NCBI GenBank assembly: GCA_002753185.1
Contig: PDZX01000004.1
Location: 56,143 to 120,142 of the forward strand
From: Magnetococcales bacterium WMHbin3
GTDB taxonomy: Bacteria > Pseudomonadota > Magnetococcia > Magnetococcales > Magnetaquicoccaceae
DNA length: 64,000 nucleotides
Direction of reading: 5' to 3'
Shown here in pieces: positions 27,175-36,247 of this stretch. The notes under the pieces are model-generated. The model was not told the DNA's origin and searched no databases. It saw nothing but the letters and a program-made list of their open reading frames with translations. How positions within the stretch are numbered: position 1 is the first letter of the stretch; each line of letters starts with the position of its first letter. The position numbers and the translations under genes are program-made.

Positions 27175-29331
27175 ATGCGTTCATTGATCCGCTCCATCCT
27201 GCGTATCCTGGCCCGCATCCTCTTCCGGGTCCGGGTGGAAGGCAATACCCAAACCTTCGATACCTCGCGCCTGTTGATCGTCGCCAACCACGAATCCCTC
27301 CTCGACGGCCTGCTCCTCGGCCTCTTCCTCCCCTTCGACCCGGTCTTCATCGTCCATACCAGCGTGGTCCGCTTCCGCTTTTTCCGTCTCATCCTCTCGC
27401 TGGCCGATTACCTGGCCGTGGATACTGCCGCGCCACTTGCCATGAAAAAAGTAATAAAGTTACTGGAATCGGGACGCCCGGTGATGATTTTTCCGGAAGG
27501 GCGCATCACTATCACCGGCAGTTTGATGAAGGTCTACGACGGCCCGGCCTTCGTGGCGGCCAAGACCGGGGCCACCATCTTGCCGGTGCGTCTCGACGGG
27601 CCGGCGCGCAGCCACTTCGCCCGCGTCTCCGGCAAATCCCCGCGCCGCCTGTTGCCGAAGATCACCATCACCATCCTCCCTCCCACCCGCATTCCCATGC
27701 CTGACGCCCCCATGGCCAAACAGCGCCGGCGCAAGGCGGGGGAACAGTTGCGCCGGCTGATGCAGGAAATGCTCTTTGCCGCCCGTCCGCGTCAAACCCT
27801 CTACGGCGCCTTTTGTGACGCCATCGAGATCCATGGCCGCAGCCATCGCCTGCTCGAGGACATCAAGCAGACCGAGTACAGTTATCAAGACCTGCTCAAA
27901 ATGACCCTGATGCTCGCCCGCCTCGTGGAGCGGGCCACCCCGGAGCTGGCCCCAGGCGACCGCATCGGGCTGCTGCTCCCCAACCTCGCGCCCACCCTGG
28001 CCCTGATCCTCGGCCTCACCGCCCGCCACCGGGTCCCGGCCATGCTCAACTACACCGCCGGCAGCGACGGCATGCGCGCCGCCTGCGAAGCCGCCGCCAT
28101 CACCACCATTCTCACGTCTCGTGCCTTCGTCGAGCAGGCCAATCTGGCCGACAAGCTCGCGGCCCTTGGCAAGCAGGTGCGTTTGATTCACCTGGAGGAT
28201 CTGCGTGCCGGCATCACTCTGGCCGACAAGCTTTGGCTGATCGGCTTCGCCTTATGGATGCCTCGCGCCCAGGAACGCGCCACCTCTCCAGAGGAACCGG
28301 CGGTGGTGCTCTTTACCTCCGGCTCGGAAGGCAAACCCAAGGGGGTGGTTCTGCCCCATCGCGCCCTGCTGGCCAATATCGCGCAAATCCGCGCCATCAT
28401 CGATTTTTCCACGGAGGACAAGATCCTCAATGCCCTGCCGATCTTCCACTCCTTCGGTCTCACTGCTGGCGCGTTGTTGCCGCTGCTCAACGGCACCCGG
28501 TTGTTTCTCTACCCTTCGCCACTTCATTACCGCATCATTCCGGAGTTGGCCTATGACCGCGCCTGCACGGTTCTGTTCGGCACCAACACCTTTTTGGGCA
28601 ATTATGGCAAGTTTGCCCATCCCTACGACTTCTTCCGTCTGCGTTATGTGATCGCCGGGGCCGAGAAGCTTTCCGAAACGGTGCGCGTTCTGTGGGCCGA
28701 GAAGTTCGGTTTGCGTATTCTCGAAGGGTATGGCGCCACGGAAACCGCGCCGGTTCTGGCGGTCAACACCCCCATGGCCTGTCGTGTCGGCACGGTTGGA
28801 CAGTTCCTGCCGGGCATCGAGCACCGGCTGATCCCGGTTCCCGGCATTGCGCGCGGGGGTGTTTTGCATGTGCGCGGTCCCAATGTGATGGCGGGTTATT
28901 TCAAGGCCGACCGGCCGGGTGTGTTGCAGCCGCCGGTCTCCGACGTTGGCGAGGGGTGGTATGATACTGGCGATATCGTCGAGTTGGATGAGGACGGTTT
29001 CGTGCGCATTGCCGGACGGGTCAAGCGGTTCGCCAAGGTGGCCGGGGAGATGGTCAGTCTCGAGGCGGTGGAGAGGCTGGCGGTTGTTGCCTCGCCGGAT
29101 CGTGCGCACGCCGTTTCCAGTCGTGTCGATCCGGCCAAGGGCGAGGCGTTGATCCTGTTCACCACCGATCCCGGTTTGACCCGTGACACCTTGTTGGCCA
29201 AGGCGCGCGAGGCGGGTTTTCCGGAGTTGGTCGTGCCGCGTCTCATTGTTCGTCTCGACGCCCTGCCGCTGCTTGGCACTGGCAAGATCGACCATGTCAC
29301 CTTGAAGCGCATGGCCGAGGCTGCCCAATGA
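27175..29331 (+). CDS. aas: Bifunctional acyltransferase / acyl-ACP synthetase (Aas)
   Basis: A 718-residue fusion. Residues 1-210 are a PlsC-type acyltransferase with NHESLLDG (H-x4-D) and the FPEGRITITGS motif. Residues about 250-715 are an AMP-binding acyl-activating enzyme with the P-loop LFTSGSEGKPKGVV, GYGATETAP and the hinge GWYDTGDIVELDEDGFVRI. In E. coli Aas re-acylates lysophosphatidylethanolamine at the inner membrane using acyl-ACP, supplied by LplT. Here the LplT-like transporter is elsewhere (12.6-13.9 kb). ATG 27175 begins the acyltransferase; ATG 27139 is also in frame. It converges with the M16 peptidase gene. Confidence 0.9.
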   Translation: MRSLIRSILRILARILFRVRVEGNTQTFDTSRLLIVANHESLLDGLLLGLFLPFDPVFIVHTSVVRFRFFRLILSLADYLAVDTAAPLAMKKVIKLLESGRPVMIFPEGRITITGSLMKVYDGPAFVAAKTGATILPVRLDGPARSHFARVSGKSPRRLLPKITITILPPTRIPMPDAPMAKQRRRKAGEQLRRLMQEMLFAARPRQTLYGAFCDAIEIHGRSHRLLEDIKQTEYSYQDLLKMTLMLARLVERATPELAPGDRIGLLLPNLAPTLALILGLTARHRVPAMLNYTAGSDGMRAACEAAAITTILTSRAFVEQANLADKLAALGKQVRLIHLEDLRAGITLADKLWLIGFALWMPRAQERATSPEEPAVVLFTSGSEGKPKGVVLPHRALLANIAQIRAIIDFSTEDKILNALPIFHSFGLTAGALLPLLNGTRLFLYPSPLHYRIIPELAYDRACTVLFGTNTFLGNYGKFAHPYDFFRLRYVIAGAEKLSETVRVLWAEKFGLRILEGYGATETAPVLAVNTPMACRVGTVGQFLPGIEHRLIPVPGIARGGVLHVRGPNVMAGYFKADRPGVLQPPVSDVGEGWYDTGDIVELDEDGFVRIAGRVKRFAKVAGEMVSLEAVERLAVVASPDRAHAVSSRVDPAKGEALILFTTDPGLTRDTLLAKAREAGFPELVVPRLIVRLDALPLLGTGKIDHVTLKRMAEAAQ

Positions 29332-29384
29332 ATCCCAATGATTATTAGAATATCAAGGACACACAACCTTGGCCCTTAATCATT

Positions 29385-30695
29385 TTATCGTCGCACGCGT
29401 CCACCAAAATCGGCCTTCAAGCCCGGAAGAACCCTGCGAGCATCGGGTCCCACCAACACCACGACCATATTGTGTGGTTGCAAAAGCCGCTGCGCAATCC
29501 CGGACAAGGCCGCCGGATCCAAAACACGCGCATGCTCCCAGGTGCGGGAAAGCGGTTCGGCGGCATGAAACAGGCGATCACTCACATACCGCTCGATCAA
29601 CTCCACGGGATGATCGAGGGTGGCGAGCAGGGAAGCACGCCAACGGGTCAGAATCCGCATCCACTCCTCCGGATCGGGCGGCTGACGCACCAGGGAGCCA
29701 AGCTGATCGAGCAACAGAAAAAACCCCTCCTCCAGATGATCGGGAGAAAGCGTGGCCCCAACCTCCAGAAAACCGGCGTCGGAGTGCGTGGTGAAGGCGG
29801 ACCAGACATCGTAAGCCAAGCCCCGCCGCTCCCGCACCACCGCCTGCAAACGAGACGAAAACCCATCGTCCAACAGCCGCCGCAAGGCCGCGACGGGGTA
29901 GTACTCGGGGGCATGAAACCCGCCTGTGCCAAAAAACAACGAAAGCGAAAACTGCGAGGTCTGATCGTCCACCGCAATCCAATGCGGACCGGAAGAACGC
30001 AACACCGGCGGTTGCGTCGCCATGCCAACCCCAGCCGGCAGTTGCCCCAACGTCCGCTCCGCCAACCGCAAGCCGAGCGCGGGATCAATGGGACCACAAA
30101 AGGCCACGGCCATGGCCCCGCCCAGATAGTGACGCCGCAAATAGGCGCGCAAATCCTCCACCGTGACACGGGATACACTCTCGCGGGTGCCCAGCACGGA
30201 ACGAGCCAGGGGATGCCCGGACCACAAGGCGGCACAGCCCAATACCGAAGGGACAGCCATCTCGCCACGATCGTTCTCGTCCTCGCGCATCTCCTCCAGA
30301 ATCACCCGACGCTCGGTCTCGATGTCGGAAAAGGCCGGACGGGTGAACATGGCGCAAAACAGGTCGAAACCCTCTTCCAACGACTCCGGGGGGAGGGTCA
30401 TCCAGTAGGCGTTGATCTCCTGACCGGTGGCCGCGTTCATGTCGGCGGCCATGGACTCCAATCGGGTATGAAAACGGGTGGGATCGGGAATGTCGGTGGT
30501 CCCCTTGAACAACATGTGTTCGAGAAAATGGGCACTGCCGGCCTGACGATCCGTCTCGAAACGGCTGCCCGCCCGCACCATGACCGTGGCGCCGGTTTCG
30601 TGCAGCCAGGGCATGGGCAATACCCCAACGGTCATGCCATTGCCCAGACGAAACAGATGCAACTCCGGATCCGGGATGGGAGATAGCGGAATCAT
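29385..30695 (-). CDS. M16-family zinc peptidase
   Basis: A 436-residue protein of the pitrilysin family. The inverted zinc motif HFLEH is at residues 56-60, and the third ligand Glu is in ILEEMREDEND about 75 residues later (E135), so the active site is complete. A second, inactive M16 lobe follows (ERRGLAYDVWSAFTTH). It has no signal peptide, so it is probably cytoplasmic or processing-peptidase-like. It is the last gene of a five-gene minus-strand run, 31 bases after the ABC ATPase. Its stop is 53 bases from the end of the convergent aas gene. Confidence 0.9.
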   Translation of the reverse strand: MIPLSPIPDPELHLFRLGNGMTVGVLPMPWLHETGATVMVRAGSRFETDRQAGSAHFLEHMLFKGTTDIPDPTRFHTRLESMAADMNAATGQEINAYWMTLPPESLEEGFDLFCAMFTRPAFSDIETERRVILEEMREDENDRGEMAVPSVLGCAALWSGHPLARSVLGTRESVSRVTVEDLRAYLRRHYLGGAMAVAFCGPIDPALGLRLAERTLGQLPAGVGMATQPPVLRSSGPHWIAVDDQTSQFSLSLFFGTGGFHAPEYYPVAALRRLLDDGFSSRLQAVVRERRGLAYDVWSAFTTHSDAGFLEVGATLSPDHLEEGFFLLLDQLGSLVRQPPDPEEWMRILTRWRASLLATLDHPVELIERYVSDRLFHAAEPLSRTWEHARVLDPAALSGIAQRLLQPHNMVVVLVGPDARRVLPGLKADFGGRVRR

Positions 30696-30726
30696 GCGGC
30701 GACATTCCTTGCGCAGTTCGAGAAAA

Positions 30727-31329
30727 TCATAACCGGATCACCCGGTCGGCAAAACGACGCGCCCGGCTCGCGCGGCTGGTGACGATCACGCTGGAGGCGT
30801 CCTGGCTCCGGAGATGCTCCGACAACCGCCGGGAGAAATCGGCCTCGCCGATGTCCGACAAGGGACCTCCCGGCTCATCGATCAACCACAACGTCACCCT
30901 GGCGGCATGCAGCACGGCCATGGCCACCCGATAGCGCTGCGCGGCGGACAACTCCACCCAGGAACGCCAGGCCAATTCCGGCTCCAGACCGGCCCAGGCC
31001 AGGGATTCGGCCACCCGGTCGCGCGCCTCGCCGACCGGCAGTCCCAGGGCGATCTCCTCGCCTGGGGTCGCGCACAGGAAGCGACTGTCGGGATCCCGGA
31101 ACAACACCCCGATCTCCCGCGCCCGCCGGGCGGCGGGCAGGGCGGCCAATGCCTCCCCCCGCCAGCGTACCCGACACCCTTCCGGCGCCTCGAGACCGGC
31201 CAGGAGGCGCAGCAGACGGCTCTTGCCACTGGCCTCGCCGCCCAACACGGCCACCCGTTCGCCGGACGACAGGGTCAGCCCGGCCAGGGAGGGGGTATGC
31301 GCCTCCAGAAGGGGGAGGGGACCGGTCAC
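30727..31329 (-). CDS. Lone ABC ATPase, EcfA/CbiO-like
   Basis: A short 200-residue ATPase. Walker A is GGEASGKSRLL. The Q-loop region is replaced by LFRDPDSRFLCATPGEEIALGL, the pattern of energy-coupling-factor ATPases but with Arg where Gln is usual. The signature is ELSAAQRYRVAMA and Walker B is VTLWLIDEPGG. The switch His is missing (VIVTSRASR). These changes suggest weakened or specialised ATP hydrolysis. No permease or substrate-binding gene is adjacent. Its ATG overlaps the hybrid kinase stop by 4 bases. Confidence 0.78.
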   Translation of the reverse strand: MTGPLPLLEAHTPSLAGLTLSSGERVAVLGGEASGKSRLLRLLAGLEAPEGCRVRWRGEALAALPAARRAREIGVLFRDPDSRFLCATPGEEIALGLPVGEARDRVAESLAWAGLEPELAWRSWVELSAAQRYRVAMAVLHAARVTLWLIDEPGGPLSDIGEADFSRRLSEHLRSQDASSVIVTSRASRARRFADRVIRL

Positions 31330-33833
31330 GTTTCGGTCAGCTCCTTGAGGTGGTTCTGCAGGCGATCGAAATACTCCCGCGCCCGCTCCAGATGATCCTT
31401 CTGGGCGGCCAGGGCGATCCGCACGGCCAGGGTCCGCTCCGGCGGCGAGGCCATGCGCTCGCGCAGATCCTTGGCCGCAGCGGTCACGGAGTGCCTGTCC
31501 CGCGACTCCAGGGCGGTGGCGAGACGCTCCATGGCGAGCCTGCGGCGCTCTCCCGCCGCCGCCTCCGGGAAGCGGCGCGTGGGCGCGCGGCGCACGAGAC
31601 GAGTGACGCGCTGCACCGCGTCCAACAAGGCGCGCGCCCGGTAGGGCTTGGTCAGGAATTCGTCCATTCCGGCGGCCAGTCCGTTGGCCCGCTCCTCCCG
31701 CAAGGCGCCGGCGCTGATCCCCAGAATGGGAATGGCGGTCACCCGGCTTCCCGCGCGCCCGTCGCGAATCGCCCGGGTGGCGGCGATGCCATCCATTTCC
31801 GGCATCTGGACATCCATCAACACCAGATCGAACGGCTCACTGGCGAGACGCGCCAACGCCACCTTGCCGTTTTCGGCCTGCTCGACCCGATGACCCTCCT
31901 TGCGCAGGATGTGGGCGGCGAGAACCCGGTTGTCCACGCCGTCATCCACCACCAGGATGGTCAAGGCGCGGGATCGCGTCACGGGCATGGGCGGACGTTC
32001 GTCCGGGACGACCCGGTCGGCCTCGAGACACTCGTGGAAGCGCGCCAGGAAATGAAACGCGCTCCCCTGGCCCTCCCCGCGGCTCTCCAGCCACATCCGG
32101 CCCTGCATCAGCTCGACCAGTTGCCGGCTGATGGCCAACCCCAGACCCGCGCCACCGAATTTGCGGGTGGTGGAGAAATCGGCCTGGCTGAACCGCTCGA
32201 AGATCAGTTCCTGCTTGTCCGGCGGCACGCCGATCCCCGTATCGCGCACCGTGCCATGCAGCAGAACCGAACCGCCCGCGTGCCACTCGCTGGCGGCCAC
32301 GCCCACCGTGACCCGGATTTCGCCGGCGGGGGTGAACTTGACCGCGTTGTTCACCAGATTGACCAACACCTGCCGCAAACGCAAGGGGTCGCCCCGCAGA
32401 CACTCCGGAACCGCGCCATCGATTTCGTGGATCAGCCGCAACCCCTTGCCGCGCGCGGCGACGGCCATGATCTCGCAGGCCATGGCCACCACCTCGCGGG
32501 GGTGAAAGGCCACCTGTTCCAGCCGCAGGGCGCCCGCCTCGGCCTTGGAGAAGTCGAGAATGCCGTTCAGCAGGCCCAACAGGGAGTGACTGGAGCGCAG
32601 GATGATCTCGACGTACTGGCGCTGTTCGCCGGAAAGCTCGGTGGCCGCCAGGAGATCGGCCATGCCGATCACGCCGTTCATGGGGCTGCGGATTTCGTGG
32701 CTCATGACGGCCAGAAAGGCGCTCTTGGCCTGATTGGCGGCCTCGGCGGCCCTTCTGGCCCGCTCCAGCTCGGCGACCTGTTTTTGTTCCGAGATGTCCC
32801 TGGAGCTGCCCAGGGAACCGATCACCCGGCCCCGGCGATCCGTGAGGAGCGAGGCGGAGAGAAAAACCGGAAAGCACGACCCGTCCTTGCGTCGTCCGGT
32901 GATCTCGCCGACGAATTTGCCGGTTTCCCGAATGGTGGCGAACACGGCTTGCGCCTCATCGTGTTGGGCGTAGAGCAGCACGGCTTCCTGGCCTTGCACC
33001 TCCTCGACCGTGTAGCCGTAGCATTGCGCGGCGGCGGGATTGAAGATCACGATGCGGCGCTCCCGGTCCACCGCGACGATCATGTCCAGGGCGCACGCCA
33101 CCAGGCTGGCGACATACTCCTCCTGGCGGCGCAGGGCGTCATGGGAGGCCCGGATGTCGCGGCGCATGGCGTCCATGGCCCTGGAGAGCCGGCCCAGTTC
33201 ATCGGCGCCGGGCAGCAGGATGACCGATTCCAGATCGCCGTGACCCAGCGCCCGGGCATGGCGGTCGAGGCGGCGGACGGGATCGGTGACGGTTTTTTTC
33301 AACAGCAGGGAGAGGGCCAGGGCAAGCACGCCGAACATGGCCAGGGAGCCGAAGAACAGCCAGCGCACGCGGGTGGCGGCCGCCAGATCGGCCCGGCGGG
33401 TCAGCAGGCCGAGTTCCACGGCGCCGATGGGTTCGGTATCCTCCGGTTCGACCAGGACCGGGACGTGAAACCGCTTGAGGGAGGCGGATTCGGGCATGGC
33501 CTGGTCGGTTTGATCCGGGGATTGCGCCACCACCCGGCCGCTGGCGTCCAGAATGCGGACGAAGCCGATGTCGCTTTGGGTGCGGGTCAGGCGGTGGACA
33601 TAGCTGTCCAACACGCCGTGATCCAGGGTCAGGAGGGGTTCGATGGAGAAGATGGCCGCCGCCTCGGCCAGGGAGGCGCCCTGGCTTTGAATCTGATCGC
33701 GCAGGGCGCGCTGTTCCGCCGCGATGGCGCTCCAGCCCAGCACCACCGTCATGATGCCCAGAAGCATCAGCGTCGAGCCGATCACCTTGACATCCAGGCG
33801 CAATTCCCGCCATATCCTGGCAAACCACATCAT
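31326..33833 (-). CDS. Hybrid sensor kinase: HAMP-PAS-HisKA-HATPase-REC
   Basis: An 835-residue membrane kinase. Helices at about 17-38 and 160-180 flank a periplasmic sensor of some 120 residues. Then come HAMP (KKTVTDPVRRLDRHARAL), PAS (about 245-370), HisKA (VMSHEIRSPMNGVIGMADLL), HATPase (STTRKFGGAGLGLAISRQL), and a receiver with LVLMDVQMPEMDG and the Lys in TKPYRA. A 100-residue helical C terminus looks like an Hpt-type bundle, but I see no clear phospho-His motif. It starts 4 bases after the ParA-like stop and overlaps the ABC ATPase by 4 bases. Confidence 0.88.
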   Translation of the reverse strand: MMWFARIWRELRLDVKVIGSTLMLLGIMTVVLGWSAIAAEQRALRDQIQSQGASLAEAAAIFSIEPLLTLDHGVLDSYVHRLTRTQSDIGFVRILDASGRVVAQSPDQTDQAMPESASLKRFHVPVLVEPEDTEPIGAVELGLLTRRADLAAATRVRWLFFGSLAMFGVLALALSLLLKKTVTDPVRRLDRHARALGHGDLESVILLPGADELGRLSRAMDAMRRDIRASHDALRRQEEYVASLVACALDMIVAVDRERRIVIFNPAAAQCYGYTVEEVQGQEAVLLYAQHDEAQAVFATIRETGKFVGEITGRRKDGSCFPVFLSASLLTDRRGRVIGSLGSSRDISEQKQVAELERARRAAEAANQAKSAFLAVMSHEIRSPMNGVIGMADLLAATELSGEQRQYVEIILRSSHSLLGLLNGILDFSKAEAGALRLEQVAFHPREVVAMACEIMAVAARGKGLRLIHEIDGAVPECLRGDPLRLRQVLVNLVNNAVKFTPAGEIRVTVGVAASEWHAGGSVLLHGTVRDTGIGVPPDKQELIFERFSQADFSTTRKFGGAGLGLAISRQLVELMQGRMWLESRGEGQGSAFHFLARFHECLEADRVVPDERPPMPVTRSRALTILVVDDGVDNRVLAAHILRKEGHRVEQAENGKVALARLASEPFDLVLMDVQMPEMDGIAATRAIRDGRAGSRVTAIPILGISAGALREERANGLAAGMDEFLTKPYRARALLDAVQRVTRLVRRAPTRRFPEAAAGERRRLAMERLATALESRDRHSVTAAAKDLRERMASPPERTLAVRIALAAQKDHLERAREYFDRLQNHLKELTET

Positions 33834-33837
33834 GGCG

Positions 33838-34842
33838 TCAAGTCACCTTTGTCCGCGCAATGCGAGCCTGGTCGAGGATCCGCTCGGTCAAGGTTCTGAA
33901 ATCCTGCCATGCATGCCGGACAGCGCCAAAAAGGGAACCCATCGCCCCGTCCGCCGGTTTCAGGTGAAAAATGGGTTTTCGTGCCTCCTGGGCCATGGGC
34001 ATCAGGCTGCGGTAGTGCCGGAGCAGGGCGAAACAGTGCGGATCCGAGACGACGGGGGGCGGATCGGGATCCCGTTGGTCCAGGACAGCGCGATAATAAG
34101 TTGCAGGTATGCGGGAAATCCATTTTTCGTATACATGGACCGGCTCCCCGAAGCGCATGGTGTGGGCCATCACGATGTACCCCAGGGGTTGCATTGCTCC
34201 GGTTGGCAATTCGAGATCGCCGGAGGGATTTCTGGCCAGCCGTTCCCGCCACTCCTGCCGCCAGACGCGCAAGGTCGGCCCGAGGTTGCGCAGCCCCTGC
34301 AAGGAGTAAAGATCCGGACCGAGCGGAATGACCAGGAAATCCGAGGCGATCAAAGCCGCTCTGTTGATGGCGCCCAGATTGGGTCCCAGATCCACCAGCA
34401 CCACATCGGCGCCCCGTTCCCGCGCCCCAAGCTGCAACACGCGCCAGAACGCGGAGATGACGCGCAAGGCACGCTCGTCGCCATCGAGACATTTGGGCCA
34501 GACTTGGGAAAACGCATCCTCGCACCGGGAAAGGGCCATGTCCCCAAGAATCAAGGCCAGATTCTCGCCGACCGGTTCCAGGCATGGTTTGACGACATCG
34601 CCCACACCCCGTTGCAAATCCCTGATCGCGCCATGAATCGTGGGGGTGGTGGCATCCTCCGGCCACAATTCTTCCAACCGGTCGGCATCCAGAAACGCCG
34701 TGGTGAGATTGCCCTGCGGATCCAGGTCGGCGACCAGGACGGTGTGACCGAGATCCGACATCATCCAGGCCACATGATAGACCAGGGTGGTCTTTCCGAC
34801 ACCGGCCTTGTTATTGAAAAACGCAATGACCGGCACGCTCAT
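33838..34842 (-). CDS. ParA/MinD-like ATPase
   Basis: A 334-residue P-loop protein. The deviant Walker A is FNNKAGVGKTTLVYHVAW at residues 9-26, with the signature Lys before GVGKT. DLDPQGNLTTAFL and the Walker B VVLVDLGPNLGAINRAAL follow. PLGPDLYSLQGLRNLGPTL is shared with a group of orphan ParA-like proteins. There is no ParB and no visible centromere-like repeat, so chromosome or plasmid partition is not supported. GAGGAG lies 7 bases before ATG 34842, and the ATG overlaps the upstream AlbA_2 gene stop by 4 bases. It is probably a regulatory or assembly ATPase. Confidence 0.85.
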   Translation of the reverse strand: MSVPVIAFFNNKAGVGKTTLVYHVAWMMSDLGHTVLVADLDPQGNLTTAFLDADRLEELWPEDATTPTIHGAIRDLQRGVGDVVKPCLEPVGENLALILGDMALSRCEDAFSQVWPKCLDGDERALRVISAFWRVLQLGARERGADVVLVDLGPNLGAINRAALIASDFLVIPLGPDLYSLQGLRNLGPTLRVWRQEWRERLARNPSGDLELPTGAMQPLGYIVMAHTMRFGEPVHVYEKWISRIPATYYRAVLDQRDPDPPPVVSDPHCFALLRHYRSLMPMAQEARKPIFHLKPADGAMGSLFGAVRHAWQDFRTLTERILDQARIARTKVT

Positions 34843-36041
34843 GGACGTCTCCTCAGCGTGCTCATGACATGATTGGGCCGCACGTCGAATTCGATCTCCG
34901 GATTGCCGTTTTCCAGCATCGCCTTGCGGGCCATCCGGATCCCGACGCCGAACCGTTGCACGAATCCGAGACTCTTCATGGCTTCCGCCAGGTTCGGATT
35001 GCGGTAGTCCGTGATGCCGGGTTGGCCGAAATTTTCCCTGGTCACATGCCCGAACGGCCCGCCCGGATTGTGGATCTCGATGCGATCGGCAAACCAATAG
35101 ACCAGTACCGGGGCATGGGACGTATCGTAGTCGCGATGCATGATGGCATTGCGCGCCAACTGCTGCAAGGCCGCCATGGGATAGTCCGGCCTGCGGATTT
35201 CCAGGGGAGAAGAATGCAGATCGATCGCCATGTGGATATTCGCCGTGAACACCTCCTCCAGACGCCGGATCGCATCAGGCAAGGGACCGAGGATTTTTTT
35301 TTCATCGACCAGACCATCCGCCAGATCCGTGCCATTCAAACGCAAAAATTGCACATAAGCGCCGGGTATGAAATGGGTCGGTGTCATGCCCAGCACCAGC
35401 ATGCCGACCACCGTCGGAACCGGAATCGTCTCCGGGGTGACGAAACGCAGGGAGGCCAGTTGCTGCTCCAGGGAACGGTTGTTCTCCTCCAGGACCTCTG
35501 GGGCCACGGCGGCTGGCAGACAGGTCGTCCGGAACAGATTCAGATCCAGATCCCGCAAGGAGGCATGCCGCAACGGGTGGAGGTCGTGGGGCAGATCCCG
35601 CGCGCGGCGTTTTTCGTTCAAACGGCGCTCCTCCTCGGCGGTCGCCGTGGCGCGGCGCGGGCCAACACGAATCCAGACGCGGCCATCGACGCGCACCGGA
35701 GGGGAGTCGGAAGGATGCACCTCCACCACAGCCAATGTACGCCCCGACAAGACCTTTTTGGAGACGATCAGTACCGGAAATGGCAAAATGGTGCCATCCG
35801 AACGCATGGCGGCGAGATTCTGCAGCAGTTGATCGGTGATCGCCAGACCCGATCCACCGCCACTGTCCTTCTCGCCGACGAAGATCACCCCCGGTTGCCG
35901 ATGATCGGGCAGGTCGTTGGCCATGGCGCAAACGGCCTGACGTATTTTGCCAGCCGCAGAATCCGACAACGACTCCTTGCGTTCCACCCGATCCGATTCC
36001 AGGTCCGTCAGCAACGCTTCCAGTTCTTCATCCGTCATCAT
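34839..36041 (-). CDS. AlbA_2 (Schlafen-type) domain protein with GHKL-like C-terminal ATPase domain
   Basis: A 400-residue protein. The N-terminal AlbA_2 domain (about 15-150) shows VERKESLSDSAAGKIRQAVC, VIFVGEKDSGGGSGL and VWIRVGPRRATATAEEER. The C-terminal HATPase_c_4 domain shows LARNAIMHRDYD, IEIHNPGG and RNPNLAEAMKSLGFVQRFG. Such proteins are often annotated as ATP-dependent DNA helicase RecG-like or transcription regulators, and some belong to defence loci; none of these roles is proven here. GGAG lies 5 bases before ATG 36041. It is first in the five-gene run and coupled by ATGA to the ParA-like gene. Confidence 0.85.
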   Translation of the reverse strand: MMTDEELEALLTDLESDRVERKESLSDSAAGKIRQAVCAMANDLPDHRQPGVIFVGEKDSGGGSGLAITDQLLQNLAAMRSDGTILPFPVLIVSKKVLSGRTLAVVEVHPSDSPPVRVDGRVWIRVGPRRATATAEEERRLNEKRRARDLPHDLHPLRHASLRDLDLNLFRTTCLPAAVAPEVLEENNRSLEQQLASLRFVTPETIPVPTVVGMLVLGMTPTHFIPGAYVQFLRLNGTDLADGLVDEKKILGPLPDAIRRLEEVFTANIHMAIDLHSSPLEIRRPDYPMAALQQLARNAIMHRDYDTSHAPVLVYWFADRIEIHNPGGPFGHVTRENFGQPGITDYRNPNLAEAMKSLGFVQRFGVGIRMARKAMLENGNPEIEFDVRPNHVMSTLRRRP

Positions 36042-36247
36042 GCGCTCTCCGAAGGGGCCTTCCCATGCGCGGCATGATACCACAACCCCGGCCGCGCCGT
36101 TGCGAAAAAATCACGCAAAAATCCAATCCATGACGGCATTCCCTTTTCAAATGACGCAAAACAGGGTAATTAACATCACTTACCCGCACATCGGACGCGG
36201 ATATCAGCCCGATCAATCACTTCAAACGAAGGGAAGGAGAAGAGAGC

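Noticed and set aside
33838..34842. Chromosome or plasmid partition locus
   Set aside because: ParA-like ATPase only; no ParB gene and no iterated binding sites nearby.
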